Positions 11,608-23,381 of a DNA stretch of 64,000 nt are shown piece after piece (positions within the stretch are counted from its first letter, which is position 1; each line of letters begins with the position of its first letter). Under the pieces are notes generated by a model, which was given only the letters and a program-made list of their open reading frames with translations, did no database searches and was not told the DNA's origin. The position numbers and the translations under genes are program-made. Source of the DNA: Termitomyces sp. T153 (lineage: Eukaryota; Basidiomycota; Agaricomycetes; Agaricales; Lyophyllaceae); assembly GCA_018296165.2 (NCBI GenBank), contig JACKQL020000056.1, positions 62,001-126,000 of the forward strand, given 5' to 3'.

Positions 11608-13013
11608 TCATAAGAAATCCTCCGCCTTTTTTCGCTTCCGGCCACGCGACTCTTCCGCCACTGCACCCTTTGCAAAGAAATACTTTGGATGAATGGCCCT
11701 GTGCTCCTCCTATATCATGCATCAGCAACAATGTGCCACAGACATGAAACAAACATACAGGATTAAAGTTAGCGTCAGCGTACTTGAGGACGGTCGCCTT
11801 CTTGAACACCGGGTTTATCTGTGGGTTGACGTTGCTCGGCAGAACAGGCTGGGACGGCGGCTGCATAGGGACATCTGGAGTATGCGACTGCGACGGGGGC
11901 ATGGGTGGTGCTGGTGATGATGCTGATAGTACGGGTACAGGTGCGGAGAGAGGCACAGGGGGCGGCGCTTGTCCAGACATGACAGGAGGCGTAAAGGGGG
12001 GAGGGGGCGGTCCTGCGGCAGGAACAAACTGGGGAGGAGGGGGCATTGGGGGTCGAGCAGCACCAGGCGGAGGTGGTATCATGCCAGGCGGGAACAGTGG
12101 AGGACCGCCCGGAGGGAAACCTGGTGGGACAGGGAAGCCCGGGGGCGGTGGACTAGAGAAATAAAACTCAGCAGTAGACTAGCAAACGGAAATAGAACAT
12201 ACCCAGGCATGAAAGGTGGGAAGGGCGGTGGCTGACCTGGGAATGGACCGGGCGGTGGACCGCCGGGGAACATGGCAGGCGGTGGGGATACGCCTGGAGG
12301 AGGCACGGGAGGAAGGGGAGTTGCAGGGGCAGGGGGAGCAGCGTAAGCTTGCGGCGGAGCACCGTAGACGCCGCTTGAGCTAGTCTCGGCGGCTGCAGCG
12401 GGCTCGGAGCTAGTGCCGATGCCCATCAGCGCCTTGTGTGCCTCCAGCTGCGCCTTCAGTTCGTCCTCGCTCATGGGCCGGTTCTCCACTTTGGGCCGCT
12501 TGGCTTGCGGTTGCGAGATGGACCCTGCAGAAAGACCGAGTTCGATCTCCTTGCGGCGCTTGTAGTCTGCTACATCGGGTGCAGGGATGCCCACCATGCC
12601 AAAGATCTCCACCTCATAGCCGTCCCGTCCTGGAAGAGCATTCTCGATCCGAGGCAGGCTACGCAGAAATCGTCAGTCGCCACACTCAACAAAACCACCA
12701 GCAATATACTTTTCAGGCTCGAGCTTGTGGACTTGTTGGATGTGAACTGCGAGTCCGCCGGCAGTGTTAAGACGGCGCGGACACATGTTGCATTTGAAGT
12801 GCTTCGCCTTTTGATGTTGCATTAGAACTGGAATGCATTCGTCAGTTCGGTGAAAGCGAACGCGTGTCACTGCCACACACCCTTCTCATCCTCGAACTCT
12901 CGCTCACAGTACCAGCACCACGGTCGGATAATCTACACCAGTCAGTCGCTGCTACCGACGACAACGATGCTACCAACGAGCACACATACCTGCTTATTCT
13001 TCTTCTTGCCCAT
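11608..13013 (-). CDS. BuGZ/ZNF207-like zinc-finger protein
   Basis: Homologue of the Bub3-binding protein BuGZ (ZNF207), which in animals loads Bub3 on kinetochores and also associates with splicing factors. Six exons on the minus strand: 13013-12990, 12932-12881, 12827-12710, 12658-12203, 12152-11759, 11709-11608; 381 residues. MGKKKNKQ is followed by two C2H2 fingers ([14 protein letters not shown] ... HQKAKHFKC and [19 protein letters not shown]), then [19 protein letters not shown], the signature following the fingers in this family. A long proline/glycine/methionine-rich low-complexity region follows. The last part has a GLEBS-like block, split by intron 5: [13 protein letters not shown], matching the Bub3-binding motif pattern EE-x-RA-x-x-PKY. 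Ends in a basic tail. Function in fungi is inferred. Confidence 0.9.
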
Positions 13014-13198
13014 GGTGGTTGTTGGGTGATCAAACAAAAACTGCATTCAAAAGACCAACCGACACGTGCATCAATATCTGCACGTGATAACTCAGAAATA
13101 GGCATTCAACTCAGAAGGCTGGGCAGGCAGAAGCGGCATAGTTTTTATGACATGCTACATAACACGAAAACATCATCGTACATCCCCTGGCTATCCAT

Positions 13199-13859
13199 CT
13201 ATGACCGGCCAGCGCCAGGAACATTTCGCCTCTCCCGGCGGGGTCCACGCTCCGGCGCAGCCAAGACGGGGGCAATAACATTGACGTTGATCGACTCAAA
13301 GTTGAGCGCAACAAGGAGTTCCTGCACGCAACCTAAGCAAGACTCTACAAGGACAGATATAAATGACAACACACCTTTGTCTGAGGATCAACCTCGAGGC
13401 CAGTAGCCGAGACATCAAGCGCAGAGACCTCGGGGACATAGTTATCCTTGCGTTCTCTCTCCTCCTCCTGCAGCTTGAAAGAGATGCCGCGCACGGGGCC
13501 GCGCTGAATGCGCTTCATCAGATGGGTAGTGAAACCCGAGATTTTGTTGCGCAGACGCTTCGAGGGAACGACCGCCTATCCAAATCAACAAACCGTAAGC
13601 GCATGCACACATCCTCCGAGTTACTCTACACGCACGACTTCATCGATGATACGCTTGTTAGTGTGGAAATCGAGTGTCAAGCGGGGGTAGCTGCAGCTTG
13701 CGTCAGAAATCTCTTCTCCAGATTCCCAAGGGAAAAACACACTATTTTTCGATAAGAACGCGAGAAGCCCTCTTGGTGGTCTTGGTACGAACGCGGCCCT
13801 GTCAAAAGTCATGGTCAATTAACCATACAACGCAGCGACATAACTTCCGTCCTCACCAT
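13199..13859 (-). CDS. RPS17: 40S ribosomal protein eS17
   Basis: Small-subunit ribosomal protein of the 40S head/beak. Exons on the minus strand: 13859-13857 (only the ATG), 13798-13743, 13690-13636, 13575-13375, 13321-13199; 145 residues. The joined protein begins [20 protein letters not shown], continues with [14 protein letters not shown], then [40 protein letters not shown] and YVPEVSALD, all classic eS17 signatures, and ends [10 protein letters not shown] plus a short basic tail. All four introns are GT-AG and short (54-60 bp). The start codon is isolated by an intron, as in many fungal ribosomal protein genes. It is divergent to uS8, with 350 bases between the start codons. Confidence 0.97.
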
Positions 13860-14209
13860 GTTGATTTCGTCAGAGTATTCGAGGACGGGACTACTAAATG
13901 ATAGACCACAACACCGGTAATTGCCGGTGGTGGCTTGGTGGTACTGTACAGCTGCACAGCCACTGATCCAGGGAACGCCTGATCAACACAAAGTCCGTCG
14001 TCGCTGTCGTCGTCGCCTCCCTCAAGACTCTTTACACGCCCAGGTAATTATCTATCCCAGTATACATTCGTATCGGGTGATGATACACCACCGCTAACCA
14101 CGGTTTTTCTCCTCTCCTCCGACAGCCCGTCTGACTCGTGCTCTCCATAGTGCGACACTCTTCGGGCTTCAATCAAAAAACTCACCACCTCCCTCAGTAC
14201 ATTTCAAAA
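13860..14209. promoter_or_regulatory. Bidirectional ribosomal-protein promoter
   Basis: This 350-bp gap separates the start codons of eS17 (minus) and uS8 (plus) and has no other gene, so both must be driven from it. It contains pyrimidine-rich runs (cgtcgtcgtcgcctccctc near 14010 and ctcctctcctccgacag near 14112) of the kind seen at start sites of highly expressed fungal genes. Specific factor sites were not identified. Confidence 0.6.
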
Positions 14210-14838
14210 ATGGTCCGCGTATCTGTTCTCGTGAGTATTTCATCATTTCTCTTCCTCGTGACCCATGTTTGACCGAATACTAGAACGACTGCCTCAACAA
14301 CATTGTCAACGCCGAGCGCCGTGGCAAGCGCCAAGTCCTCGTGCGCCCCTCCTCGAAGGTTGTCGTCAAATTCCTCTCCGTCATGCAGCGCCACGGTACG
14401 CCCCCTCTCTTCCTTCTGGGCCCACCCTTACCCCTTCCTGCCCCAAGGCTACATCGGCGAATTCGAGATTATCGATGACCACCGTTCTGGTAAAATCGTG
14501 ATTCAGCTCAACGGCCGCCTCAACAAAACCGGTGTCATCTCCCCCCGTTTCAACGTCCAAGCCAACCAGATTGAGTCTTGGGTCAACTTGCTCCTTCCCG
14601 CTCGTGGCTTCGGTATCATCATTCTCGTGCGTGCCTCCTCCCATGCTCTCTCTATCTTTGTGTTGAATTTCGATTACTTTGACAGACCACCTCGGCGGGT
14701 ATCATGGATCATGAGGAGGCGCGTCGTAAGAGTATTGGAGGAAAGCTCCTTGGGTATGTCTATTAGATAGCCTGCGAGTCATACTTTGTATTCTTCATCT
14801 GCGGAATGATACTACTTCCCAGATATGATGTTCTGTAA
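14210..14838 (+). CDS. RPS22: 40S ribosomal protein uS8 (S22/S15a)
   Basis: Small-subunit ribosomal protein binding 18S rRNA helices in the platform. Exons 14210-14230, 14284-14395, 14448-14626, 14686-14753, 14823-14838; 131 residues (yeast has 130). The joined product starts [20 protein letters not shown], continues [56 protein letters not shown] and ends [19 protein letters not shown] plus YDVL. The final Y-D-V-L differs slightly from the common C-terminus of the family. The last exon encodes only five residues plus stop. All four introns are GT-AG, 52-69 bp. Head to head with eS17. Confidence 0.97.
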
Positions 14839-15900
14839 GTTCTGGAATATTGTCCCCCATGTTATAAAATTATCTCGAGGCTATACTTATGTGAAATAAC
14901 GAGTTTAACGTCACTCTTCTGCGCCACCAAGTAGTCCCAGTTTTGATTAGGTTCCTCTACTTCATGACCGAAGGGTTACCACACCGCTCTCTAGTCTCCA
15001 ATTTCAAAGGTCCATGAGATCTGACGCAGATTTCTGCACGAGAACCGCGTTCAAACAAAGGCATGCCATATATTTACCGCTATATTACCGTTCCAGGATC
15101 GCATTAAGCTCTGAGCACTAATCATAACTCGCAAAATCAACGTCGAAGCATACGCTAAAGGTGAATGTATGTCAACAGTCAGCAAGTCATCTAAAGAAGT
15201 CTGACCATGCCATCGCATCCTCAAGTGTTTGTATCCAGGCCTTGTGGCGTGTGTATTACGCGTGAGTACCCGCGCCATTTTTTTCAGTGAACGATACATG
15301 TTTCTCAAACGCCTACTCGTCTTCTTGAAAAGAGATGTGGCCCAACTTCGTCCTACTCGCCATTTTGACAAAGTGTGAATATTTTTATCCATGTGTCTCA
15401 CGACCGTGTTCTAAGAGCAAATCAGAGATGAGTCTGTGGAATTTGAAAGACCACATCGCCGCCGGTACCATCAAACCTGGCGTACGATGATGTTTCTAAG
15501 TAGGGTTAAGGGACGCAAAGGAACACCGTTCGTGGCGCGAGTTCTCTACGGGCAGGCCAGTGAGGTAACAAACCACTGATTCGAAGAGATTTATTATTCC
15601 GTGATACAACTCATTATTCAACAAGTTACTCTCATCCAATCGATAGATCTAGCACAGCACATGATTCTCCTACATTTCGTTGCTAGGTCTTCTCGACTTC
15701 TTCACCGTTTTTTTTTATACTAGCTTATGGGTGACTGAGAACTCATACTCTACTTGTACACTGCAGATGCAGGTAATATCTCAAGTAGATCTTATTTGTA
15801 CTTGAAATCTCTTGACGATAGTAAGCGCTTGCATGATTTCCACCGTTGACGCAGGCGTGGCGGTTTTGAATACTCTTTTGAAAGAATGAGAATGTAACTT
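14839..15900. other. Intergenic segment
   Basis: No gene supported; short ORFs here show no recognisable domains. Confidence 0.4.
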
Positions 15901-17332
15901 AGGGTTGCCACCGTACCGTATACGGTATACAACCATATGGACACGAGTATGTTACGGGTCAAACACGTACCGTCACCCGTCCCGTAAAGTACATTGTAAA
16001 GAGCTGATACGGCACGGTACGGGCACTTAGATGGCCGTATCACGGGTACGGTATCTGAAAAAAGAGTAAAATTCTATCGAAATGACTAAGTAAATTCTTT
16101 AAGTGCAAGTTGAGTCAAACGAAGATGTGTTTTACAATCATCAGAGTTCAAATAGTTTCTGGTTTGAGACTCATACGACAAAGGGAAATGGTGTCCCGCC
16201 CACTTGAAAAAATACGTTACACAGCCACATCGGAGTCTGTTTGAAGTCAAATGATAATTAATGAAAGGGTACAAGTCCATACCTGGGATGGATAAAAGGT
16301 CACGAGCAAGATGAAAGAGGTTAGGGAATCCATGCCTTCACTTGATTGGATCACAAGTATAGGTGTCTTCACGAGGGAGCTTGAGGTATTCCTCAAGCTC
16401 ATCAGTGAGAGCCCGAGTTTGTTGGGTGTGTTGGTTGTAATGGGCCATGAAGTTGACCGTGTTTTAGTCATCATTGTGGCTCGATACTGACATCACAGGA
16501 ATGTGCGGATGTGTGGAGGGCATGCTAAACTTAGACGTATAATGTTGAAAGAAGTGATCATGGAGTTTCTTTTTCATAGTCTCGAGTTGAGTAGATCTGC
16601 ATTGTCGGTATAATCTGACACCATTCCTGGATAAGAAATTTAAGGGTCGAGTACTAAAAAAAAACCATAAGTTACCCCCCGCAACCAGATCGAAAGATTA
16701 CACACATGTAGCCCAGGTATAGAGAGGAGACTCGTCAAATTTATAGTAGTAGTCATTTAAATTCTGATCCGTATCAGTAAGACCTTTGACAAGACATCCA
16801 GAAGCTGACCATTGAGGCCAACAACACAAGAAGTAGCCATTTTAGAGGAAGGAGTTTCTCAAGGTTGCCCTGTTGTCTTTCATTTCATTGTGTCCCCAAC
16901 GAAGTCATGCGACGTGCATTGAAAGATCCCTATTTCGAGCAAAACTAGGAGATCTACGCAACGGAAGAAAATAACAACGCGTGTCAATGGTCAGGTTTGT
17001 GGATTGGGGATAAAAATAAATGAAGGAAGCGCAAAACTCACTTCGTTTGAGTCGACCAACTCTGCGCAGCGTGTAACGATGATGATTGAGGTCAAGTCTT
17101 GAGTTCAAGACGTGTTGATGTGTATATTTGTTCTAATTCAACAAGTGACCGTATGAACCTTCACTCACTCATATACGGTCCGCATTGGTACCCATTGTAC
17201 GGTACGATACAGGTATAAACCGTCCCTTAAACCGCCCCGTAATCTGGACTTGCCAGATTGCATACGGTACAGTACGGGTGACCGTAATACGGGATCCGTA
17301 TACCGTAATAGACGGCATACGGTTGGCAGATC
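15901..17332. mobile_element. Degraded element with CCGTA-rich terminal inverted repeats
   Basis: The left end reads agggttgccaccgtaccgta followed by tacggtatac; the right end, read in reverse complement, is agatctgccaaccgtatgcc followed by further ccgt/acgg phrases. The first and last ~150 bp are filled with short CCGTA/TACGG motifs, and the 1.1 kb between them has no transposase ORF. A non-autonomous hAT-type element is my best guess because TGCCA-CCGTA-like ends recall that group. An exact 8-bp target duplication could not be confirmed (aatgtaac versus aatgtttt). Confidence 0.45.
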
Positions 17333-17553
17333 TAAGAATGTTTTACGCGGGCCGTGGAGCTGCTGCGACACACTTCTAACGGGGAATTCTGGAAATTACT
17401 ACAACTTTACAAAAGCCTATCCTATTCAGCTCGAAATTACTTGTACATACTGCCCGACACCGCTATGTCCAAGGTAGTAGATGGGGGGTGAGATGATGTG
17501 AAGGATGAGAAGTGGAAATTGCTTAATGTATACAAACATTGATCGAGTCCATG

Positions 17554-19115
17554 TTACAGACTTTTTGCAAAAGCGGCAAGTGCCTCGTATACCTTGAATG
17601 CTTCTGCTCCCCCCAACGTGTAAGTAACATTACTGACTTCGAACCCATTGAATTGGGTCGCGGCAGAAATCGTATAGGCGCCCATATCGTCAAAGCCAAG
17701 CCAGTCTCCGACTTGAAGCGCGCGTGGCAATGTAGTCTTGGGAGACACACAGTCAATCGAATCGCACGTTGGACCCCATATGCTGCTGAGTCCTCGGGGT
17801 TCCGATTCTGGAATGTGGAAAGATCCGTTGAGCGATAATACATACGGATGCATGTTCTTATGGTCGAATATGATGCAATTCAAAGCACCATAGATCCCAT
17901 CGTTAATGTAGTCTGCACAGAAAGATCAGCGTTTTCTCAATCAGCATGATTGAACAGAGCGTACACATAACGCCTGGTTGATCAGACGTTTCTTCGTTAT
18001 CGTGTTCTGCAACGCCGGAAAGAGCAGCTCGCCGAGCAATTATGTTGACAGCGAGCCTAAATGCTTTAGAAACGTAGAACCGGCCAGGCTCTGCGATTAT
18101 CTTCAAACCTTGACGATCAGGGAAGTACTGGTCAATTGCGTGGGTTATGAATCCAGCGGCTTGTTCGAAGAGTGCGTCTTCAAATCCACCGCCAATATCC
18201 AGCAGGTTGAATGTAAATCCCGCTTCTTTCCCCATGTCGAAGACGGCGCGAGCACGCTTAATGGCATCGCTGTATACTGAAGGGTCGTAACAACCGCTCC
18301 CCACATGAAAAGAAACGCCTACAACATTGAGGCCGAGCTCGCGCGCCTTTGCAAGAAGCGCGGGAACGATGCTCAACGGCGCACCGAATTTAAGACCGAG
18401 CGCGCTTGAGCTCTTTGAGTCGTCGGTCAGGATGCGAATGACAAGCTTCTCGCTTGTGTGCGCACGAGCAATCTTGTAGAGCTCATCCGCGTTGTCGAAC
18501 GTCATCATCTCAACGCCCATCTTCGCAGCGTTTTTGATGAATGATGTGGCCTTGCACGGGTTGGCAAAGATGATACGGGAAGGGTCGATACCCCCGACAT
18601 TCAGAATCTTGGAAATTTCTCCATTGGATGCGCAATCGAACCCTGCACCCAAGGCAGCAAGGAGGCGAATGACATAAGGATCCGGATTACATTTCACAGC
18701 TGAAATAGGAGAAAATTGATAAATTCCATGAAAAGGACATTTTCGAAAGCCACTAACCGTAGAAAGGCTGGATTTCAGGCAGTGCTGAAATCCACCGTTG
18801 GTGCTGACAATAGACTTGACCAAGGTTTGCCACTAGAAAGGCTCTTTCAGCGTCCGGCTGATGAGCTTCGGCGAGGCGTGCGGCTCTCATGACGCCAGCC
18901 CTCATATGAACTTCAGGATGTCCTTCGTACAAAGGGGGAAGTGAAGGAAAGATGCTTATTTCCCCAGTGGAGAAGTCGGCAGTGGTGTTGACGGATAGAG
19001 ATTTGACGAAGGCCTTTGAAACTGCGAGGTTAAGATTCTCTTCGTAGCGCGGAAGGGAATGGGAATGGGAAATGTCAATGGAGCATGAGACTGTTGGAGT
19101 TTGCACTGTGAACAT
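17554..19115 (-). CDS. Ornithine decarboxylase, copy 2
   Basis: Second PLP-dependent ornithine decarboxylase (putrescine synthesis). Exons on the minus strand: 19115-18758, 18699-17965, 17912-17554; 483 residues. Intron positions and phases are the same as in copy 1 at 8746-10314, and exon 2 has the same length (735 bp). Motifs are retained: FYAVKCNPDP with the PLP lysine, GVSFHVGSG, DIGGGFE, EPGRFY, WGPTCDSID with the catalytic Cys, and GDWLGFDDMGAY. By eye, exon 2 differs at about 30 of 245 residues; exon 1 is more divergent in its first 50 residues. One codon is missing near the C-terminus (a single Tyr where copy 1 has Tyr-Tyr). No stop or frameshift, so it is probably active. The gene points toward copy 1 (tail to tail). 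Confidence 0.95.
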
Positions 19116-20169
19116 TGTATCAACGGAAATCGTGCTTGAAAGTCGAGATACTGGGTACTTAGAGAGGGAGAAAGCAGGTTAAAACGAAAAGTCGCCGTAG
19201 CCATGTCACTGGGGTACAACACAATGTCGGAAGTCAATCTCCCGAACTCTATCTTCTGACCTTATGACGCATGTTTAAGGCGGCGTGGCGTTAAATTCTC
19301 AACATATTAGCTCCATCACATACGAATTCAACTTTTCCCGATCGCCGGCCCGGGTGGCGCATTGGGATACAGGTGCGACGGGTTGCTAAACTTGAAACAC
19401 TTCTCCAGGAACGTGCTTTTTAATTTGACCGTGGAATGTCCAGATGTGTTCCACCATACACAAAGGGTAAGAAAATCAATGACAGTTGGATGGCCATCTA
19501 CTATTTGATCCTCTATAGTCTGCTATTCCTAGGGTGTATCCAGCCTTTACAGGTTTGGAAAGCTATCGAACATTCCTACTTAGTCATTCATGGTAGGTGC
19601 ACGGCGTTCTCGGGACTCTATATATTAGATGTTCATGGTTTTCTTTATCCAATAATCCTCGCATCGGCTGAGACGAGACGTGTGTTATACCTGGTATGAA
19701 CAGAATCGTGCGTCAATCAGAAGTCATAACTGTGTGTGGTGTGGTCGTGGACTGTAAATGGAAGTGGGGAGCGGTAACCAGTGATGGGGTCTATCATCTA
19801 CAATATAATAAATCGGAGCCGGGTTGGACCCTTTTAGGCTGAGAACACTTGTGTGAACAACTGTGGAAAAGGATGCATTGGCAACGAAGGAGAAAAGACG
19901 AACAACTATTCCTCCGTTATTCTCATAATGCCGGACTGGATCAAATGAAGGATTGGATAGCAGTAAACATATCAGCAGCACTGTGGATCTGTTTCAAAAA
20001 GCTCCGCATTAAGCAGTCTCTTGGGAATTACCGTCATGTCGGGTTTTCGGCGGTCGGGTTTGGGGACAACAAGCAATTGATGACCCGAGAAGAGAAGATT
20101 GAGAAAGAAGTGGGTCGTTCTGATATAAGAGATTTACGTATCGTATTGTATGGCTGAATCATCAATTCG

Positions 20170-20255
20170 GAGTATGACAATTGAATGTCCAAGTATGTCA
20201 ATTTAATGTCCAAGTATGTTGATTGAATGTCCAAGGATGTCAATTCAATATTGGA
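20170..20255. repeat. Short tandem repeat, ~21-bp unit
   Basis: Three to four imperfect copies of a unit like gtcaatttaatgtccaagta lie in tandem, with gtccaag(t/g)at recurring every 21 bases. Function unknown. Confidence 0.65.
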
Positions 20256-22181
20256 TGTCCGAACTGAATCTACTTTTTTGAAACGACTAACAACCGATCT
20301 GATCGTCGTTGACATATGAAAGACAGTCTGTGAATAGGAAATACTACGCCGTTGCTGTGAAATCGGTAAACGTGGAACTCGTGAAGCGCGGTTTTTGCAT
20401 TTGGAGTGGTACTCTGGGGAATTGAACGACAGCGTCTCAAGCGCCTAAGAATGTAAATCCAGACAATCAACCCCAGGACGGATCAGCGTACTGCGTCATG
20501 CATATTTGAAGTAACTACGTGTGAGGTTTTATCCCGGACAAGGAGGGCTTGCCCGTTTCAGAGCTCAGGGATAATTAAATGATGGGGCGAGTGATCCGGA
20601 ACTAGAGGGATGTTGGACACAAATCCGGCATTGATAAGATACCGATTGGAAGAATGCAGGAAAAAGTATATCATATGATCAATCAAAGAGAGTTTCGCTA
20701 CGTGTTGTTCAGTGACTATAGCAAAGATCATACATACTATTCTGCAGATGCCGACCTTTACGAGTCACGACATCTTATCAGATGTTCTCATTCAGGATCC
20801 TGACCATAGAGATGTGACTCACGCTGCGGTAACTAAGGAGTACGCCGATGATCAAACGTCGTATCCGTCGACCCTATGGGTAACCTCCGAAATGACAGAT
20901 GAAGATGTGAACTGTCAAGTCTAGAGGCGATGAAATAACAGCTGCTTGAAATGGGCAAAATGGCTGAACAGAGTGTGCAGGCAAAGACTCCACAAGTCTG
21001 CTGCAGGGCCGCAAAGGAAAGCAGTGTGAACAAGGTCGCCAGGGTAACCTCAACCCAGTTCATCACAGCGTCGTTCGTCTGTGTACCTACTTGCTTCTGT
21101 TCGTCATATACACGCGAACGAGCAAAGTGCAAGAATGTCGACAGCAGTCATTCTAGATATCATGCCCGAGCATAAGTCATTCCAAACCCAAGAGACAAGT
21201 TGTAGGTTATCTGAGCGAAATCAAGATCTGTCAAGGACGCGGTCGGCGCGTATGATTCTTACGGGATGCGAATTCGTATTGGAACATCAATGAGCCTCCA
21301 GCCACCTCAGTGTCTGCTACCTCGAAACCATGTATGCCTTATGATCAGAAGCACAAAAGGAATAGAAAAGAAACTTACATAATGATCTAAGTATCCCGAA
21401 GAGAAAGATCAAATTGCTTGTCAAGTCCAAACCCGACATGACCGACTGCATGTAGCAGGTCACCAACCAAGATACGGTAAAGCTTCTAACAAGTGCCGCG
21501 GCAGGCGTTCGTACATTCGATCGTTGGAGCTCATTCGCTTTCTGAACGATATCTACATATGTTATCTACATAGGTATAAATCAGCATCAGCCGGGCGCCA
21601 CGAGAGGCGAGCAAGGACGGAACAGCGCTCACTGAGTACCTAGATTGACAAGCAATTTATGACGGGCGAATTCGCACATTGACAGCCCAGGCTCGTGTCT
21701 GCTTATCTGTAAAAAGGCTGTGGATATCAGCATCTGCGTTCATTGAGAGGATACGCTTCCCAAAAAGACAAACGCGTACCCAGACTTACCCAAAAGCGGT
21801 GATGAATGTCATCCGTGCGTTACATCATCAAACAGCCGCCGACTGTCAATTCCAATTGAGAGAACATAGAAGAATCGAGTTGAAGTATGTGTTGATCGAG
21901 CCCGTGATGGATCGGGAAATATATTATGTGGCGATATGTAAGGAATCAGCGGCTGTCGTACAATGTAAGTACCGGTTGTGTTTGTTTTCGGAGAGAACAG
22001 AGAGCTATCGGATGTTGTAGAGGAACTGGAAGTCAGGGAATGGGTTGATAGTCTAGACCTCAACACTGGAAGTACAATGAAGAAGGTGTGCGAGATAACC
22101 AGAGTAAGAGTATGGGTTGAGCATGAGTGCTTGTCTTCATATGGTATAGACAAACCTCTACATTCCGTGTAGCAGTTAAAC

Positions 22182-22586
22182 CCTGGTGACACCCTGAAAA
22201 GAGAAAAAACAAGAAATGATTTGGGAAGGTAAAAACATACATTGAGGGCAAACATATCAGGAACCGCGGCGTGGTTTCCGCATTCCACATAAGGACGTCG
22301 ATTGATGGGGCAGTTTGCGATCGACATGATCGAGTGTGAGGAACATGGAAAGCAATGGGAAGCACCAATGTGCCTGGGAGAGTTCCGACTTGCAAGGTAA
22401 GAGAGCAGAGTTGGAGAGTTGCCGGCGTTGGTATGGTAAGCCAAAGCGGTAAGGCTCGAATTTCAGATTGGAGGTCGAAACGTGCGTATGGGAGCAAAGG
22501 TATGTCAAGTACAATTTTGAGGGACATACGCTGCTCAGGAGGTGCGTGGTGACGTGCTGAGGTGCCATCGACTCAAAGACTTGCAT
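22182..22586 (-). CDS. Possible small Cys-containing protein gene (tentative)
   Basis: A weak candidate only. On the minus strand a TATA-like tctatatag (about 22620-22628) precedes an ATG at 22586. A later block encodes ASHCFPCSSHSI ... NCPINRRPYVECGNH ... DMFALN. A good donor (gtatgt) follows it near 22232 and an acceptor (tttcag) near 22190, then a short exon with a stop. The exon structure between ATG and the Cys block is not resolved. I do not recognise the family. Confidence 0.22.
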
Positions 22587-23381
22587 GTGAAGATTTTTCT
22601 AATGGGGGCCCGGTATCTTCCTTCTATATAGATTGATTGACGAGCGTCTATGGCAGAGTGTGTGAATATGTCATGTTGGCAGACAGATCTAGAAAAGGGG
22701 GGGGCGAGAGGACATATAGACACAGAGGGATGTTATGGAAGGTAAATTGATGTTGCGGGAGGTAAATTGAGCCAGGTAGTACGTTGGTGGCTAACATGAC
22801 ACGGGCGACGGTGGCGTATGTCATTGGTAAGAGGTCTCAAGACTCGGAATTGACCGCAGTATGAGCCTAGGCGTGGCGCATTGAAATCCCAGCATAAAAG
22901 GACAATTGGGAGCCGTCCCCACCGGCATTACCGCATTCCGGCATATGGGGGCCGCAGAGTGGCCCAACGTTAAGCCGCATGACAGTGACAGGTTGTTGGA
23001 CCTTTAAGCCTTAGGAGAGTGTTGTTATAGTGAGAAGTTGAGAAGTGGATAGTGGAATAATTTAGAACAAAAGTAGAGAAAAGAAATCGGTCTAGAACCC
23101 ATGGCGACGTCAAAGCAAACCGGGTCGGATCGGCTTACCGATCATGATACTATATGTGTGGACATATTGGGCCAATTAACCAAATCGGGCATAATTGTGA
23201 TTCATCAAGCTGTGGTTCTTTCAAGTCTGCCTTTCGACGTCGGCTGTTACTTGCCTCTCATTTCAATCTCCTCCCTCCTCTCCTCCCACTCTTCTTCTCC
23301 TCGCGTCTTGCTGGCCATCGTCTCGCTGGACGTTTCTGGGGACATCTCGACGACGATCATCAGTAGATATACGGGGCAACG

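Larger units (their letters stand above)
19116..23381. other. 4.3-kb intergenic region
   Basis: No securely recognised gene. The first ~80 bases are the 5' UTR/promoter of ODC copy 2, similar to that of copy 1. A short tandem repeat lies at 20170-20255 and a possible small minus-strand gene at 22182-22586. The last part is the G-alpha promoter, pyrimidine-rich at 23265-23310. Confidence 0.4.

Noticed and set aside
11784..12164. Long Gly-rich plus-strand ORF
   Set aside because: It is the antisense of the proline-rich region of the BuGZ-like gene; low-complexity DNA keeps all frames open.
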